Shown in pieces: positions 26,324 through 34,003 of a DNA stretch of 64,000 bases (the first letter of the stretch is position 1; the number at the start of each line of letters is the position of its first letter). The position numbers and the translations under genes were made by a program. Below the pieces are notes generated by a model that searched no databases, was not told the origin of the DNA, and saw only the letters and a program-made list of their open reading frames with translations. This stretch comes from Crenalkalicoccus roseus. Lineage in GTDB: Bacteria > Pseudomonadota > Alphaproteobacteria > Acetobacterales > Acetobacteraceae. The stretch spans positions 1 to 64,000 of the forward strand of contig NZ_SJDM01000014.1 in the NCBI RefSeq assembly GCF_004761865.1, written 5' to 3'.

Positions 26324-27796
26324 GTGCTCGACGCCCTCGCCGCGCTGCTCGCCGCCCACCCGGCGCTGGCCCCGCTCGGCCGCGCCGGGGCGCGCCTGTT
26401 CCGCCTGCGCCAGGGAGCGGTGCTGCGCGGCACCGCCCAGGGCGAGGACCGGCGCGCGGCGGATGCCCTCGCCGCCGCGCCGCGCCGGGCCTTCGCGCGC
26501 TACGCGGCGCTGGCCTCGGCCCTTCCCGATCCGCGCTTCCTGGTCCTGCTGGGCGCCCCGCCGGGGCCGGACACCGCCTGGGGGGAGGCGCTGCGCGCCA
26601 CGCTCGACTGGGCGCAGCGCGTGCCGGTCCTGCCGGTCTTGGCCGAGGATCTCGCCGCCGCGGACGGCGTGGCGCTGCGCCGGATCGCCGCCTTCCTCGG
26701 CATCGGGGCGGGGCCGCTGCTGGCGGGGCGGGCGCGCCTCGGCGCCGCTCTTCCCCCGCCGGGCGGCGCGGCGCCGGCCGCGCCCGAGGATCGCGCGGCG
26801 CTCGACGCGCTCCGCCTGCTCGCGCGCCACCCGCCGGACTATGCCGGCGCCTGGCGCACCCTCGGGCGGGGGATGGCGGTGATCGCCCCCTACGCCGAGG
26901 CGGACCGGCGCGTGGTGGAGTATGGGTTGTGGCGGCCGCCCGGGGCGCGGGCGATGCTGCGCGCGCCGGCCGTCCCGCCGGCGCGGGCGGACGAGGCGGT
27001 GCTGTTCCTCGGCTCCGCCGCCACCTTCGGCCGCGCGGTGCGCCACCCCTTCGCCCAGCGCCTCGCCGGGCGGCTCGGCGTGACGGTGGTGAATGCCGGC
27101 ATCGGCGGCGCGCGCCCGGCGACCTTCCTGGCCGATCCCGGCCTGCGGCCCTATCTCGACCGCGCGCGGGCGGTGGTGCTGGAGGCGGTCTCCGCCCGCG
27201 GCTACGCGACGGAGCTGTTCGTCCCGAACAGCCACCACGCCAATGCCGGGCTGCCGCCGGGGGAGGCCGGGCCGCCGCGCTTCGTGGACCATGTCTACCG
27301 TGCCGCCTTCCGCCGCGGCGAGGCGGCGGCGCTGCGCCGCGCGCGCATGGTCTGCCTCGCCGCCTGGCTGCGCGACATGAAGCGGCTGGCCGCGCGCGCC
27401 GCCGGGCGCTGCGTGCTGCTCTACCTGTCGCAGCGCCCGCCCGGCTTCGTCTCTCGCCTGGACTCCTTCGAGGCCTGGGCCGGCGGCTTCCCCCACCATG
27501 TGGACCGCGCCGCCATCGAGGCGCTGCGCCCGCATGTGCGCGCGGTGGTGGAGGTGGTGTCCACCGCCGGCCTGCCGGAGGTGGCGCGGGATGCCCGCAC
27601 CGGCGAGCCGGTGCCGATCTTCGCCGGCCGGCCCGACCCCACGCGCAACACCTACTACCCCTCGCAGGCAATGCACGATGAGGCGGCGGCGCGGCTCGAA
27701 CCGGCGCTGCGCGCTCTGCTGCGGGGCGAGGCCGAGGTGCCTTCCTTCTCCGGAGAAGGACAGGGGGCGGCTGCGGAGGCGCGCCCGGCGCGGTAG
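26324..27796 (+). CDS. DUF6473-like protein with N-terminal extension
   Basis: Residues from about 195 on resemble DUF6473 proteins, whose role is unknown but which often sit near polysaccharide genes. Recognisable pieces are VLFLGSAATFGRAV (an SGNH-hydrolase-like first strand), VTVVNAGIGG, CVLLYLSQRPPG and the C-terminal NTYYPSQAMHDEAA. The first ~190 residues are helical and Ala/Leu-rich and could be a remnant sulfotransferase-like region. The start is uncertain: GTG 26324 is used, but VLCLCGG just upstream looks like a coding beta-strand. It lies 85 bp after the sulfotransferase and may be cotranscribed. Confidence 0.65.
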   Translation: MLDALAALLAAHPALAPLGRAGARLFRLRQGAVLRGTAQGEDRRAADALAAAPRRAFARYAALASALPDPRFLVLLGAPPGPDTAWGEALRATLDWAQRVPVLPVLAEDLAAADGVALRRIAAFLGIGAGPLLAGRARLGAALPPPGGAAPAAPEDRAALDALRLLARHPPDYAGAWRTLGRGMAVIAPYAEADRRVVEYGLWRPPGARAMLRAPAVPPARADEAVLFLGSAATFGRAVRHPFAQRLAGRLGVTVVNAGIGGARPATFLADPGLRPYLDRARAVVLEAVSARGYATELFVPNSHHANAGLPPGEAGPPRFVDHVYRAAFRRGEAAALRRARMVCLAAWLRDMKRLAARAAGRCVLLYLSQRPPGFVSRLDSFEAWAGGFPHHVDRAAIEALRPHVRAVVEVVSTAGLPEVARDARTGEPVPIFAGRPDPTRNTYYPSQAMHDEAAARLEPALRALLRGEAEVPSFSGEGQGAAAEARPAR

Positions 27797-27807
27797 GCTT
27801 CCCCGCC

Positions 27808-28551
27808 ATGTGCGGACGCTACGCGCTGTACCGGTCCCCGGCCGCCCTCGCGCGGCATTTCGGAACGGCGAACCCGGTGCCGAACCACCCGCCTTCCTGG
27901 AACGTCGCCCCCACCCAGGACGCGCTGGTGGTGCGCCGGCACCCCGAGACCGGTCTGCGCCACCTCGGCCCGCTGCGCTGGGGGCTGGTGCCGCGCTGGG
28001 CGCGGGATGCGAGCGGCGCGGCGCGCATGATCAATGCCCGGGCCGAGACGGTGGCCACGCTGCCCGCCTTCCGGGATGCCTTCCGCAGGCGGCGCTGCCT
28101 GGTGCCGGCGGATGCCTTCTACGAATGGCGCGCCGCCGCCCCGGGCGCGCCGAAGCAGCCCTTCGCCGTGGCCGCGGCGGACGGGGCGCCGCTCGCCCTC
28201 GCCGGGCTGTGGGAGGGGTGGCGCTCGCCCAAGGGGGAGGTGCTGCGCAGCTTCTGCATCGTCACCACCGCCGCCAATAAGAGGCTGCGGCCGCTGCATC
28301 CGCGGATGCCGGTGATGCTCCCCCGCGCCGCCTGGCCGGCCTGGCTCGGCGAGGAGGAGGCGGAGGAGGCGGCGCTGCGCGCGCTGCTCGCCCCGGATGC
28401 GGCGCCGCCCCTCGACCTCTGGCCGGTGTCGCCGCGGGTCGGCCGGGTGGCGGAGAACGATGCCGGGCTGCTGGAGCGCGATCCGGCCGGCGCCGCCCCG
28501 CCGCCCGGCGATCCGGGCCAGGGCCGATCCCGCTCGGATGAACCCGCCTGA
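27808..28551 (+). CDS. SOS response-associated YedK/HMCES-type protein
   Basis: This protein forms a covalent DNA-protein crosslink with abasic sites in single-stranded DNA through Cys2. Visible SRAP-domain features are the N-terminal MCGRY (catalytic Cys2), INARAET, CLVPADAFYEW with the catalytic Glu, and the late HPRMPVML with the catalytic His. 247 residues is slightly long, with a Pro/Gly-rich tail. It begins 11 bp after the DUF6473-like gene. Confidence 0.92.
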   Translation: MCGRYALYRSPAALARHFGTANPVPNHPPSWNVAPTQDALVVRRHPETGLRHLGPLRWGLVPRWARDASGAARMINARAETVATLPAFRDAFRRRRCLVPADAFYEWRAAAPGAPKQPFAVAAADGAPLALAGLWEGWRSPKGEVLRSFCIVTTAANKRLRPLHPRMPVMLPRAAWPAWLGEEEAEEAALRALLAPDAAPPLDLWPVSPRVGRVAENDAGLLERDPAGAAPPPGDPGQGRSRSDEPA

Positions 28552-28606
28552 ACGGGTGAGGAGGCCCGCAGGGCAACAGGCCCGGGCGGACGGACAAGGC
28601 ACCGGA

Positions 28607-28640
28607 GCCGGTTCCGCTCGGCCGTGAGCGCGGGAACGGC
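28607..28640. repeat. GC-rich hairpin, left flank of the cas effector operon
   Basis: GCCGGTTCCGC (28607-28617) and GCGGGAACGGC (28630-28640) form an imperfect stem. A similar hairpin with a CTCACGGCCGA-like loop lies after csm6 at 38463-38496. Confidence 0.45.
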
Positions 28641-28745
28641 CCCGCTCCGTTGCCTGCGGCGAGGGGCCACGCGCCCGACCGTTTCCGCCCCTCCGTGATG
28701 CGCCTAGGGCAGAGCCCATTCGGGTCGGCGCCCTGAGCGGGTGAC

Positions 28746-28774
28746 GATGCCCGCGCGTCAGCGGCCGGGGCATT
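28746..28774. repeat. Dispersed ATGCCC/GGGGCAT hairpin
   Basis: GATGCCCGC (28746) and CCGGGGCAT (28765) form a stem closely matching that at 15472-15501, including the central TCAG. Confidence 0.5.
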
Positions 28775-28840
28775 TGCCGCGGGGCAGGGGCGCGCTGCCG
28801 CCGGTGGGGCATGTCCGCCACACGGTCCGCGCCTGGCACA

Positions 28841-28868
28841 GGCCACAATGTTGTCGCGCTTGTCACCC
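28841..28868. promoter_or_regulatory. Candidate operator upstream of cas6
   Basis: The palindrome core ACAATGTTGT (28845-28854) is followed by CGC, and the 13 bases ACAATGTTGTCGC recur exactly upstream of cas2a at 38616. The core is 40 bp before the cas6 ATG. Two direct TTGTC repeats follow (TTGTCGCGC and TTGTCACCC). It probably binds a regulator common to both cas operons. Confidence 0.55.
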
Positions 28869-28894
28869 GTTGACATGCCGGATTCAATCTCCCC

Positions 28895-29788
28895 ATGGCA
28901 GCGACCCTGAGCCTCGGCGGCGTGCGCCGGCTGGATTTCGCGTTCGTCCCGCGGGCGGCGCTGTGCCTGCAGGCGCATGCCGGTTCGGCGTGGCGGGGCG
29001 CCTTCGGGCACGCGCTGAAGCGCATGGTCTGCGCCATGCGGCTGCGCCCCTGCGAGGGCTGCCCGCTCGCGGACGGCTGCCTCTACACCGCCTTCTTCGG
29101 CGCCGGCGCCGATCACGACGCCGCCCGCCCCTTCATCCTCTCGCCCGAGCCCCTTCCGCGCGACGGCCTGCTGCGCGCCGGCCGGCCCTTCACCGTGCGG
29201 CTGACGCTGCTGCCCGGCGCCGAGGCGGCCGCGGCCTACGCGGTGCGCGCCCTGCTGCGGGCGGCGGAGCAGGGCCTGTCCGGCCGGCGCGTGGCGCTCG
29301 ACTGCGTCTCCGTCACCGATGCCGCGACCGGCGAGCCGCTGGCCCCCCACGGCTCCCTGCCCGCGCCGGTGGCCTGCGTCGCCCCGCCACCGCCCCCGGC
29401 CGTGGAGCTGCGCTTCACCTCGCCCCTCCGCATCCGGCTCGCGGGCGATCTGCTGACGGCGCGCACCCTGCGCCCCGGCCACCTGGTGGGCGCGGCGCTG
29501 CGGCGGCTGCGCCTGCTGGGCTTCGGCCCCTCCCCGGATTTGGCCGCGGCGGCGCGCAAGGAGGCGGAGGGCCTGGCCTTCGCCGCGGCGCGGCTCGGCT
29601 GGCTCGAGACCACGCGCTTCTCCTCCCGCCAGAACAGCGCCATGCAGTTCGGCGGCATCGTGGGCGAGGCGGTGCTCGACCTGCGCGGGGCGCCGCATGT
29701 CTGGCCCCCGCTCTGGGCGGCCTCGATCCTGCATCTCGGCAAGGGGGCGGCGATGGGCTTCGGCCGGGTGGAAGCCCGTGCCCGCTGA
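28895..29788 (+). CDS. cas6: Cas6 pre-crRNA processing endoribonuclease
   Basis: This RAMP-fold endoribonuclease cleaves CRISPR repeat RNA to give crRNAs for the Csm complex. Features in order: a Cas6 signature RGAFGHALKR (about residues 34-43), a four-Cys cluster Cys46-x6-Cys53-x2-Cys56-x5-Cys62 ending CLYTAFF, and the C-terminal glycine-rich RAMP loop LHLGKGAAMGFGRVEA. 297 residues. The start ATG 28895 is first in the effector operon, 40 bp after a palindrome shared with the adaptation operon. The next gene overlaps its end by 11 bp. The catalytic residues of Cas6 vary between subfamilies, so I assign none. Confidence 0.9.
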   Translation: MAATLSLGGVRRLDFAFVPRAALCLQAHAGSAWRGAFGHALKRMVCAMRLRPCEGCPLADGCLYTAFFGAGADHDAARPFILSPEPLPRDGLLRAGRPFTVRLTLLPGAEAAAAYAVRALLRAAEQGLSGRRVALDCVSVTDAATGEPLAPHGSLPAPVACVAPPPPPAVELRFTSPLRIRLAGDLLTARTLRPGHLVGAALRRLRLLGFGPSPDLAAAARKEAEGLAFAAARLGWLETTRFSSRQNSAMQFGGIVGEAVLDLRGAPHVWPPLWAASILHLGKGAAMGFGRVEARAR

Positions 29789-30875
29789 CCCGGTCCCGAG
29801 GCCCCTGCACCTGCTGGCGCTGGCCGGGCTGTCGCCGCAGGTGGTCACGGAGACCATCTGGTGCCTGGCGCGGCGCCGGCCGCCGCGCCTGCCCTCCCGC
29901 ATCACCGTCCTGACCACCGCGGCTGGCCGGCCCCTGGCCGAGCGCCTGCTGCCGCCGGCCCTGCGCGACCTGTCGGCGGCGCTCGGGGCGGGCCTGCCCC
30001 CGCCGCGGCTGCGCCTTCTGCGCCGACGCGACGCCGCGCCGCTCAAGGACATCGCGAGCGATGCCGACAACCGCGCCGCGGCGGATGCCATCCTCGCCGC
30101 GGTGGCCGAGGCGACGCTCGACCCCGCGACGGATGTGCACCTGTCCATCGCGGGCGGGCGCAAGACCATGGGCTGCCTCGCCGCCATCGCGCTCAGCCTG
30201 TACGGCCGGGAGGGCGACTGCCTCTCCCACGTGCTGGTGGATCCGAGGCTGCAGGGCCGCGCGGACTTCTTCTTCCCGCCCGCCGTGCCGCGCCGGCTTC
30301 CCCTGCCCGAGGGCGGCACGGTCAGCACCGCCGAGCACGGGCTGACCCTGGCCGAGATTCCCTTCGTGCGGCTGCGCGCGCGCTGGCGGCCGGGGCGGGA
30401 TGCCGACGCCTTCTCGGCCGCCGTGGCCGCGGCGCAGGAGGCGCTCGATCCGCCGCGGCTGATCCTCGATCCCGCCCGGCGGCAGGCGCATCTCGGCGCG
30501 CACCGGCTGCCGCTCCCCCCGACGCTCTTCGCCGGCCTGCTCTGGCTGGCCGAGCTGGCGCGGCGCGGCGACGCCGTGCCCTGGTGGCGGACCGCGGAGC
30601 AGGCCCGCGACCTCGCCGCGCAATACCTCGCGGCCATGGAGCGCGTGGTCCGCGGCTCCGAGCTCGACCAGGCGCGGCGGGCGCTCTCCGCCGGCATGGA
30701 GCGGACCTACCTCGCCGAGAAGGTGTCGCGGCTCAACCGGGCCTTCCGCCAGGCGCTGGGCCCCGCCGCCGAGCCCTTCCTGATCCGCGCCGAGGGGCGG
30801 CGGCCCCGCACCGGCTACCGTCTCGCCCTGCCCGCGGAGGCGATCACCATCATCGAGGACGCCCGTGGCCGCTGA
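29778..30875 (+). CDS. NE0113-family CARF protein with OmpR-like winged helix
   Basis: The N-terminal ~170 residues match the CRISPR-associated NE0113 (Cas_NE0113/TIGR02584) family: LAGLSPQVVTETIW, DIASDADNRAAAD and SIAGGRKTMG at about 123-132, a CARF-type nucleotide-sensing fold. Residues ~226-352 read like an OmpR-type winged helix: LILDPARRQAHLG, then LPPTLFAGLLWLAEL, and finally a helix SRLNRAF with wing GRRPRTGYRLAL. I infer a cyclic-oligoadenylate-responsive transcription factor, by analogy with the CARF-wHTH regulator Csa3. The GTG start at 29778 overlaps cas6 by 11 bp; an ATG at 29697 would read through cas6. No HEPN or nuclease motif is visible. Confidence 0.8.
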   Translation: MPADPVPRPLHLLALAGLSPQVVTETIWCLARRRPPRLPSRITVLTTAAGRPLAERLLPPALRDLSAALGAGLPPPRLRLLRRRDAAPLKDIASDADNRAAADAILAAVAEATLDPATDVHLSIAGGRKTMGCLAAIALSLYGREGDCLSHVLVDPRLQGRADFFFPPAVPRRLPLPEGGTVSTAEHGLTLAEIPFVRLRARWRPGRDADAFSAAVAAAQEALDPPRLILDPARRQAHLGAHRLPLPPTLFAGLLWLAELARRGDAVPWWRTAEQARDLAAQYLAAMERVVRGSELDQARRALSAGMERTYLAEKVSRLNRAFRQALGPAAEPFLIRAEGRRPRTGYRLALPAEAITIIEDARGR

Positions 30876-33429
30876 CGCCCCACCCCCTCTGCTCTCGCCG
30901 ATGGAGGCCGCCCTGGCCGGCCTGCTGCACGACATCGGCAAGCTCGCGCAGCGCGCCCACGCGGACGAGCGGGCGCTGCGCGAGGCCTATGGCGGCGACC
31001 TCGCGGGCACCGAAGCGGCAATCCTGCCGCTGCGCGACGGCCGCTACACCCACCGCCACGCGCTGTGGAGCGACTTCGCGATCCGCGAGGCCGAGCGCCA
31101 GCGGCTGCGCTGGCCGGTCGAGGTGAACGGTGCCCGGCTTGCGGCGGTGGCGGTGCGCCACCATGACCCGCGCCACGACGACCCTGCCGACTGGATCCTC
31201 GCCGAGGCCGACCGCCTCGCCTCCGGCCTCGAACGCAAGGAGAAGGACGAGGCGGAGGAGGCGCAGGGCGTAAGGCTGCGCGAGCGCGAGCAGCGCGCGC
31301 TGCTGCCCGCGATCGCGATCGGGCGCGGTGCCGCGCCCGGGGCGATGTGGCATCCGGCGGAGGAGGCCTCGCCCGAGGCGCTTCTGCCCCGCCCGCCCGC
31401 ACCCAGGGACCAGCCGCGCTGCTACGGCCGCCTCTGGGCGGACTGGCAGGCGGGATTCCTGGGCTTCGGGCAGCACGGGCTCTCGGCCCACCGCTTCGAG
31501 CGCGCGCTGCTCGGCCTCTCCGAGCGGCTGCTCTGGGCCGTGCCCTCCTCCACCGTGGACCAGCCGGACGTCCCGCTGCACGAGCATGCGCGCGCGGTCG
31601 CCGCCATCGCCGCAGCGCTGACCGCCTGGCACGCGGCGCGGGGTGCAACCGAGGTCGCCGCGGTGAAGGACCGCAGGACACCCAAGTTCCGACTTGCCGC
31701 ACTCGACCTCTCCGGCATCCAGGCGGCGCTGTTCCGCCTCGACGGCCGCGGCGGGGCGAGCCGCATCCTGCGCGCGCGCTCCTTCCTCATGGGCCAGACG
31801 GTGGAGGCGGCGCTGCATCTCCTGCTCGGCCGCCTCGGCCTGCCCTTCTCCTCGGTGCTGCTGAACGCGGGCGGCAAGGCGGAGCTGCTGCTGCCCGACC
31901 TGCCCGATCTCGACACGCGGCTCGAGGCCGTGCGCGCGGCGCTGGATGGCTGGATGGTCGCGCACTGGCAGGGCGATCTGGCGCTGATCCTGGCCGCGGG
32001 CCCGCCCTTCGCCGCCGAGCAGTTCCTCCCCCGTGGCCAGGACGGGGCGGTGGCCGAGGGCTACCGGCAGGAGCGGGCGAAGCTCGCCGCGGCGCTGGAT
32101 GCGGCGAAGCTCCGCCCCCTCGCGGGGTGGTCCGGGGGGTTCCTGGGGACCGGCGTGATCCCCGCTCCCTTCGATGCGGCGCACGGCGCCTGCGCGAGCT
32201 GCGGCGTGCGGCCGGCGGTGGCGCAGACGCCGCTCGATGGGGCCTGGCGCTGTCGCGTCTGCGATGCGGCCTATCGCCTCGGCCAGCGCCTGCCCAAGGC
32301 CGAGGGCTTCGCGCTGCTCGAGGCGACCGCCGAGGCGGCGGAGGCGCCGGCCGCCCTGCCCGGGGGCCTGCGCCTCGCGCCCTGGCCCGAGCGCGGCGCG
32401 GCGGCGCGCGCCAGCCACGCCTTCACGCGCGCCGAGGCGGGCAGCGCCGTCTTCCGCGCGCCCGCTTACGTGCCGCTCGTCGCCGATCCCGCCGATCGGC
32501 GTTACGACCACGCCGGCATTCCCGCGGAGGATCGCAACGCGACGGGCGACCTCATGACCTTCGCCCAGATCGGAGCGGAGGCGCTGGAGACCGTCGAGAG
32601 GGACGGGATCGTCGGGCGCGACCTGCTCGGCATCCTCAAGGCGGATGTGGATTTCCTCGGCCGCGTCTTCGCCGATGGCCTGGGCCGGGACCGTTCGCCG
32701 GCGCGCGTGGCGCAGCTCTCGCGGCTGCTGGACGGCTATTTCACCGAACGCCTGCCCTGGCTGCTCTCCCGCGATTTTCCCGCCACCTACACGGTCTATG
32801 CCGGGGGCGATGACCTGCTGCTCATCGCGCCATGGCGCTTCGCTCTGCCGCTGGCGCTCAGGCTGCGCGAGGATTTCGTGGCCTTCGCCGGCGGCAATCC
32901 GAACCTGACGCTCTCGGCGGGCGTCGCCTTCGTGCATCCGAAGCATCCCCTGGCCCTGGCGGTGAAGGAGGCGGAGGAGGCGCTCGAGGCGGCCAAGACG
33001 GGCGGGCGCGACCGCCTCGGCGTCTTCGGGCGGGTGCTGCGCTGGGAGAGCCTGCACGCCACGCTTGATCTTGCCGAGGCGCTGAACCGGGCGGTCCGCG
33101 AGGAACACCTGCCGCCGACCTTCCTGCACCGCATGCGCTGGTTCGCCGCGCGGCGCCGCCTTGCGGAGTCGGCGGAAACCGAGGCTACCCGGCCGGAAAC
33201 GGAGCCGCGCGCGAGGACGGGAAGAGCCCCGATACGGGAAGACGCCGTGAGGGCGGCCGACTGGAATCCGAAGTGGCGCTACCAGGAGGCGCGGTTTTTG
33301 GATCGCGCGCCGTCCGAGGCGCGCGAGGGGCTGCGCGCCTTGCTGCTGCGCGCCCTGCCGCCGCCCTGCCAGGCGACCGAAGCCGATGCGGAAATCGCCA
33401 TGACCATCGCGCTGTGGCGGAACAGATAG
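30865..33429 (+). CDS. cas10: Type III-A Cas10 (Csm1)
   Basis: This is the signature subunit of the Csm complex: it makes cyclic oligoadenylate on target-RNA binding and cuts single-stranded DNA. The N-terminal HD nuclease motif is LLHDIGK (His22-Asp23) with further His in THRHALW and VRHHDPRHDD. The first Palm is marked by DLSGIQAALF at 281, the zinc ribbon by Cys443, Cys446, Cys463 and Cys466, and the cyclase Palm by GGDD at 647-650. All active sites look intact. It has 854 residues from GTG 30865, overlapping the CARF gene by 11 bp; an ATG at 30901 is the alternative. Confidence 0.95.
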   Translation: MAADAPPPLLSPMEAALAGLLHDIGKLAQRAHADERALREAYGGDLAGTEAAILPLRDGRYTHRHALWSDFAIREAERQRLRWPVEVNGARLAAVAVRHHDPRHDDPADWILAEADRLASGLERKEKDEAEEAQGVRLREREQRALLPAIAIGRGAAPGAMWHPAEEASPEALLPRPPAPRDQPRCYGRLWADWQAGFLGFGQHGLSAHRFERALLGLSERLLWAVPSSTVDQPDVPLHEHARAVAAIAAALTAWHAARGATEVAAVKDRRTPKFRLAALDLSGIQAALFRLDGRGGASRILRARSFLMGQTVEAALHLLLGRLGLPFSSVLLNAGGKAELLLPDLPDLDTRLEAVRAALDGWMVAHWQGDLALILAAGPPFAAEQFLPRGQDGAVAEGYRQERAKLAAALDAAKLRPLAGWSGGFLGTGVIPAPFDAAHGACASCGVRPAVAQTPLDGAWRCRVCDAAYRLGQRLPKAEGFALLEATAEAAEAPAALPGGLRLAPWPERGAAARASHAFTRAEAGSAVFRAPAYVPLVADPADRRYDHAGIPAEDRNATGDLMTFAQIGAEALETVERDGIVGRDLLGILKADVDFLGRVFADGLGRDRSPARVAQLSRLLDGYFTERLPWLLSRDFPATYTVYAGGDDLLLIAPWRFALPLALRLREDFVAFAGGNPNLTLSAGVAFVHPKHPLALAVKEAEEALEAAKTGGRDRLGVFGRVLRWESLHATLDLAEALNRAVREEHLPPTFLHRMRWFAARRRLAESAETEATRPETEPRARTGRAPIREDAVRAADWNPKWRYQEARFLDRAPSEAREGLRALLLRALPPPCQATEADAEIAMTIALWRNR

Positions 33430-33439
33430 GAGGAACGGC

Positions 33440-34003
33440 ATGTCGGGCCACCACAGGAACCACCGCGGGCCGGGCGGAGGTCCGTCGCAGCGGCGCTTCG
33501 CCGGCACGGGGGGGCTTGCGCGCCAGCCGGCGACCGGCCCGGGACATGCGGCGCCGCCAGCCGGCGGCGAAGATGCGCGCGGCCGCATCGAGGACCTGCT
33601 CCGGCCGCCGGCGCAGAAGCTGTGCTACTTCGCCGACAATGATCGCAAGGTAATCGACGCGAACCTCTTGGGCAGTAAGGCCGAAGAGGTGGCCAGGAAG
33701 CTCGCGGAGGTGCCGGCGAGCCAGCTCCGCCGCTTCTATGCCGAGGTGATGGCGCTCAAGCGCCGCGCCGAACTTGCCGGGGCGAGCGATGCGGAAGTCC
33801 GCGCGCAGCTCATGCTGCTGCGCGCCAAGGCCGCCTACACCTGGGCGCGCCAGAAATCCTATCCGGACGAACTCGTCCTGTTCTTCACCCGCCATGCCGC
33901 GAGCGTCGAGACCAGGCACGACTTCCTGCGCGGCTTCCAGCCGCATTTCGAGGCCGTGATGGCCTTCCACAGGGTGTTCGGGAAGAAGAAGGACGCCGCA
34001 TGA
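33440..34003 (+). CDS. csm2: Csm2 small subunit
   Basis: This is the small helical filament subunit of the type III-A complex, contacting crRNA and target RNA. The core begins near residue 50 (RIEDLLRPPAQKLCYFAD) and continues with QLRRFYAEV and a KAAYTWARQKS segment typical of Csm2. About 45 residues of Gly/Pro/Arg-rich, probably disordered sequence precede it; 188 residues in all, longer than usual (about 120-150). It starts 10 bp after cas10 and overlaps csm3 by 4 bp. Confidence 0.9.
   Translation: MSGHHRNHRGPGGGPSQRRFAGTGGLARQPATGPGHAAPPAGGEDARGRIEDLLRPPAQKLCYFADNDRKVIDANLLGSKAEEVARKLAEVPASQLRRFYAEVMALKRRAELAGASDAEVRAQLMLLRAKAAYTWARQKSYPDELVLFFTRHAASVETRHDFLRGFQPHFEAVMAFHRVFGKKKDAA

Larger units (their letters stand above)
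28552..28894. other. 343-bp leader region of the cas effector operon
   Basis: This gap holds no gene. It contains a GCCGGTTCCGC/GCGGGAACGGC hairpin, an ATGCCC/GGGGCAT hairpin, and, near the cas6 end, a palindrome shared with the adaptation operon. TTGACA at 28870-28875 lies only 19 bp before the start codon, too close to serve as an ordinary -35 for it. No CRISPR repeats are present. Confidence 0.6.

Noticed and set aside
28870-28875. TTGACA as a -35 box for cas6
   Set aside because: It lies only 19 bp before the ATG, so a -10 box would overlap the start codon. A leaderless transcript is not excluded but there is no TATAAT-like hexamer.
28552-28894. Possible CRISPR array or leader upstream of cas6
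   Set aside because: The repeats there are two different dispersed hairpins, each also found at unrelated genes; no regular repeat-spacer spacing is present.
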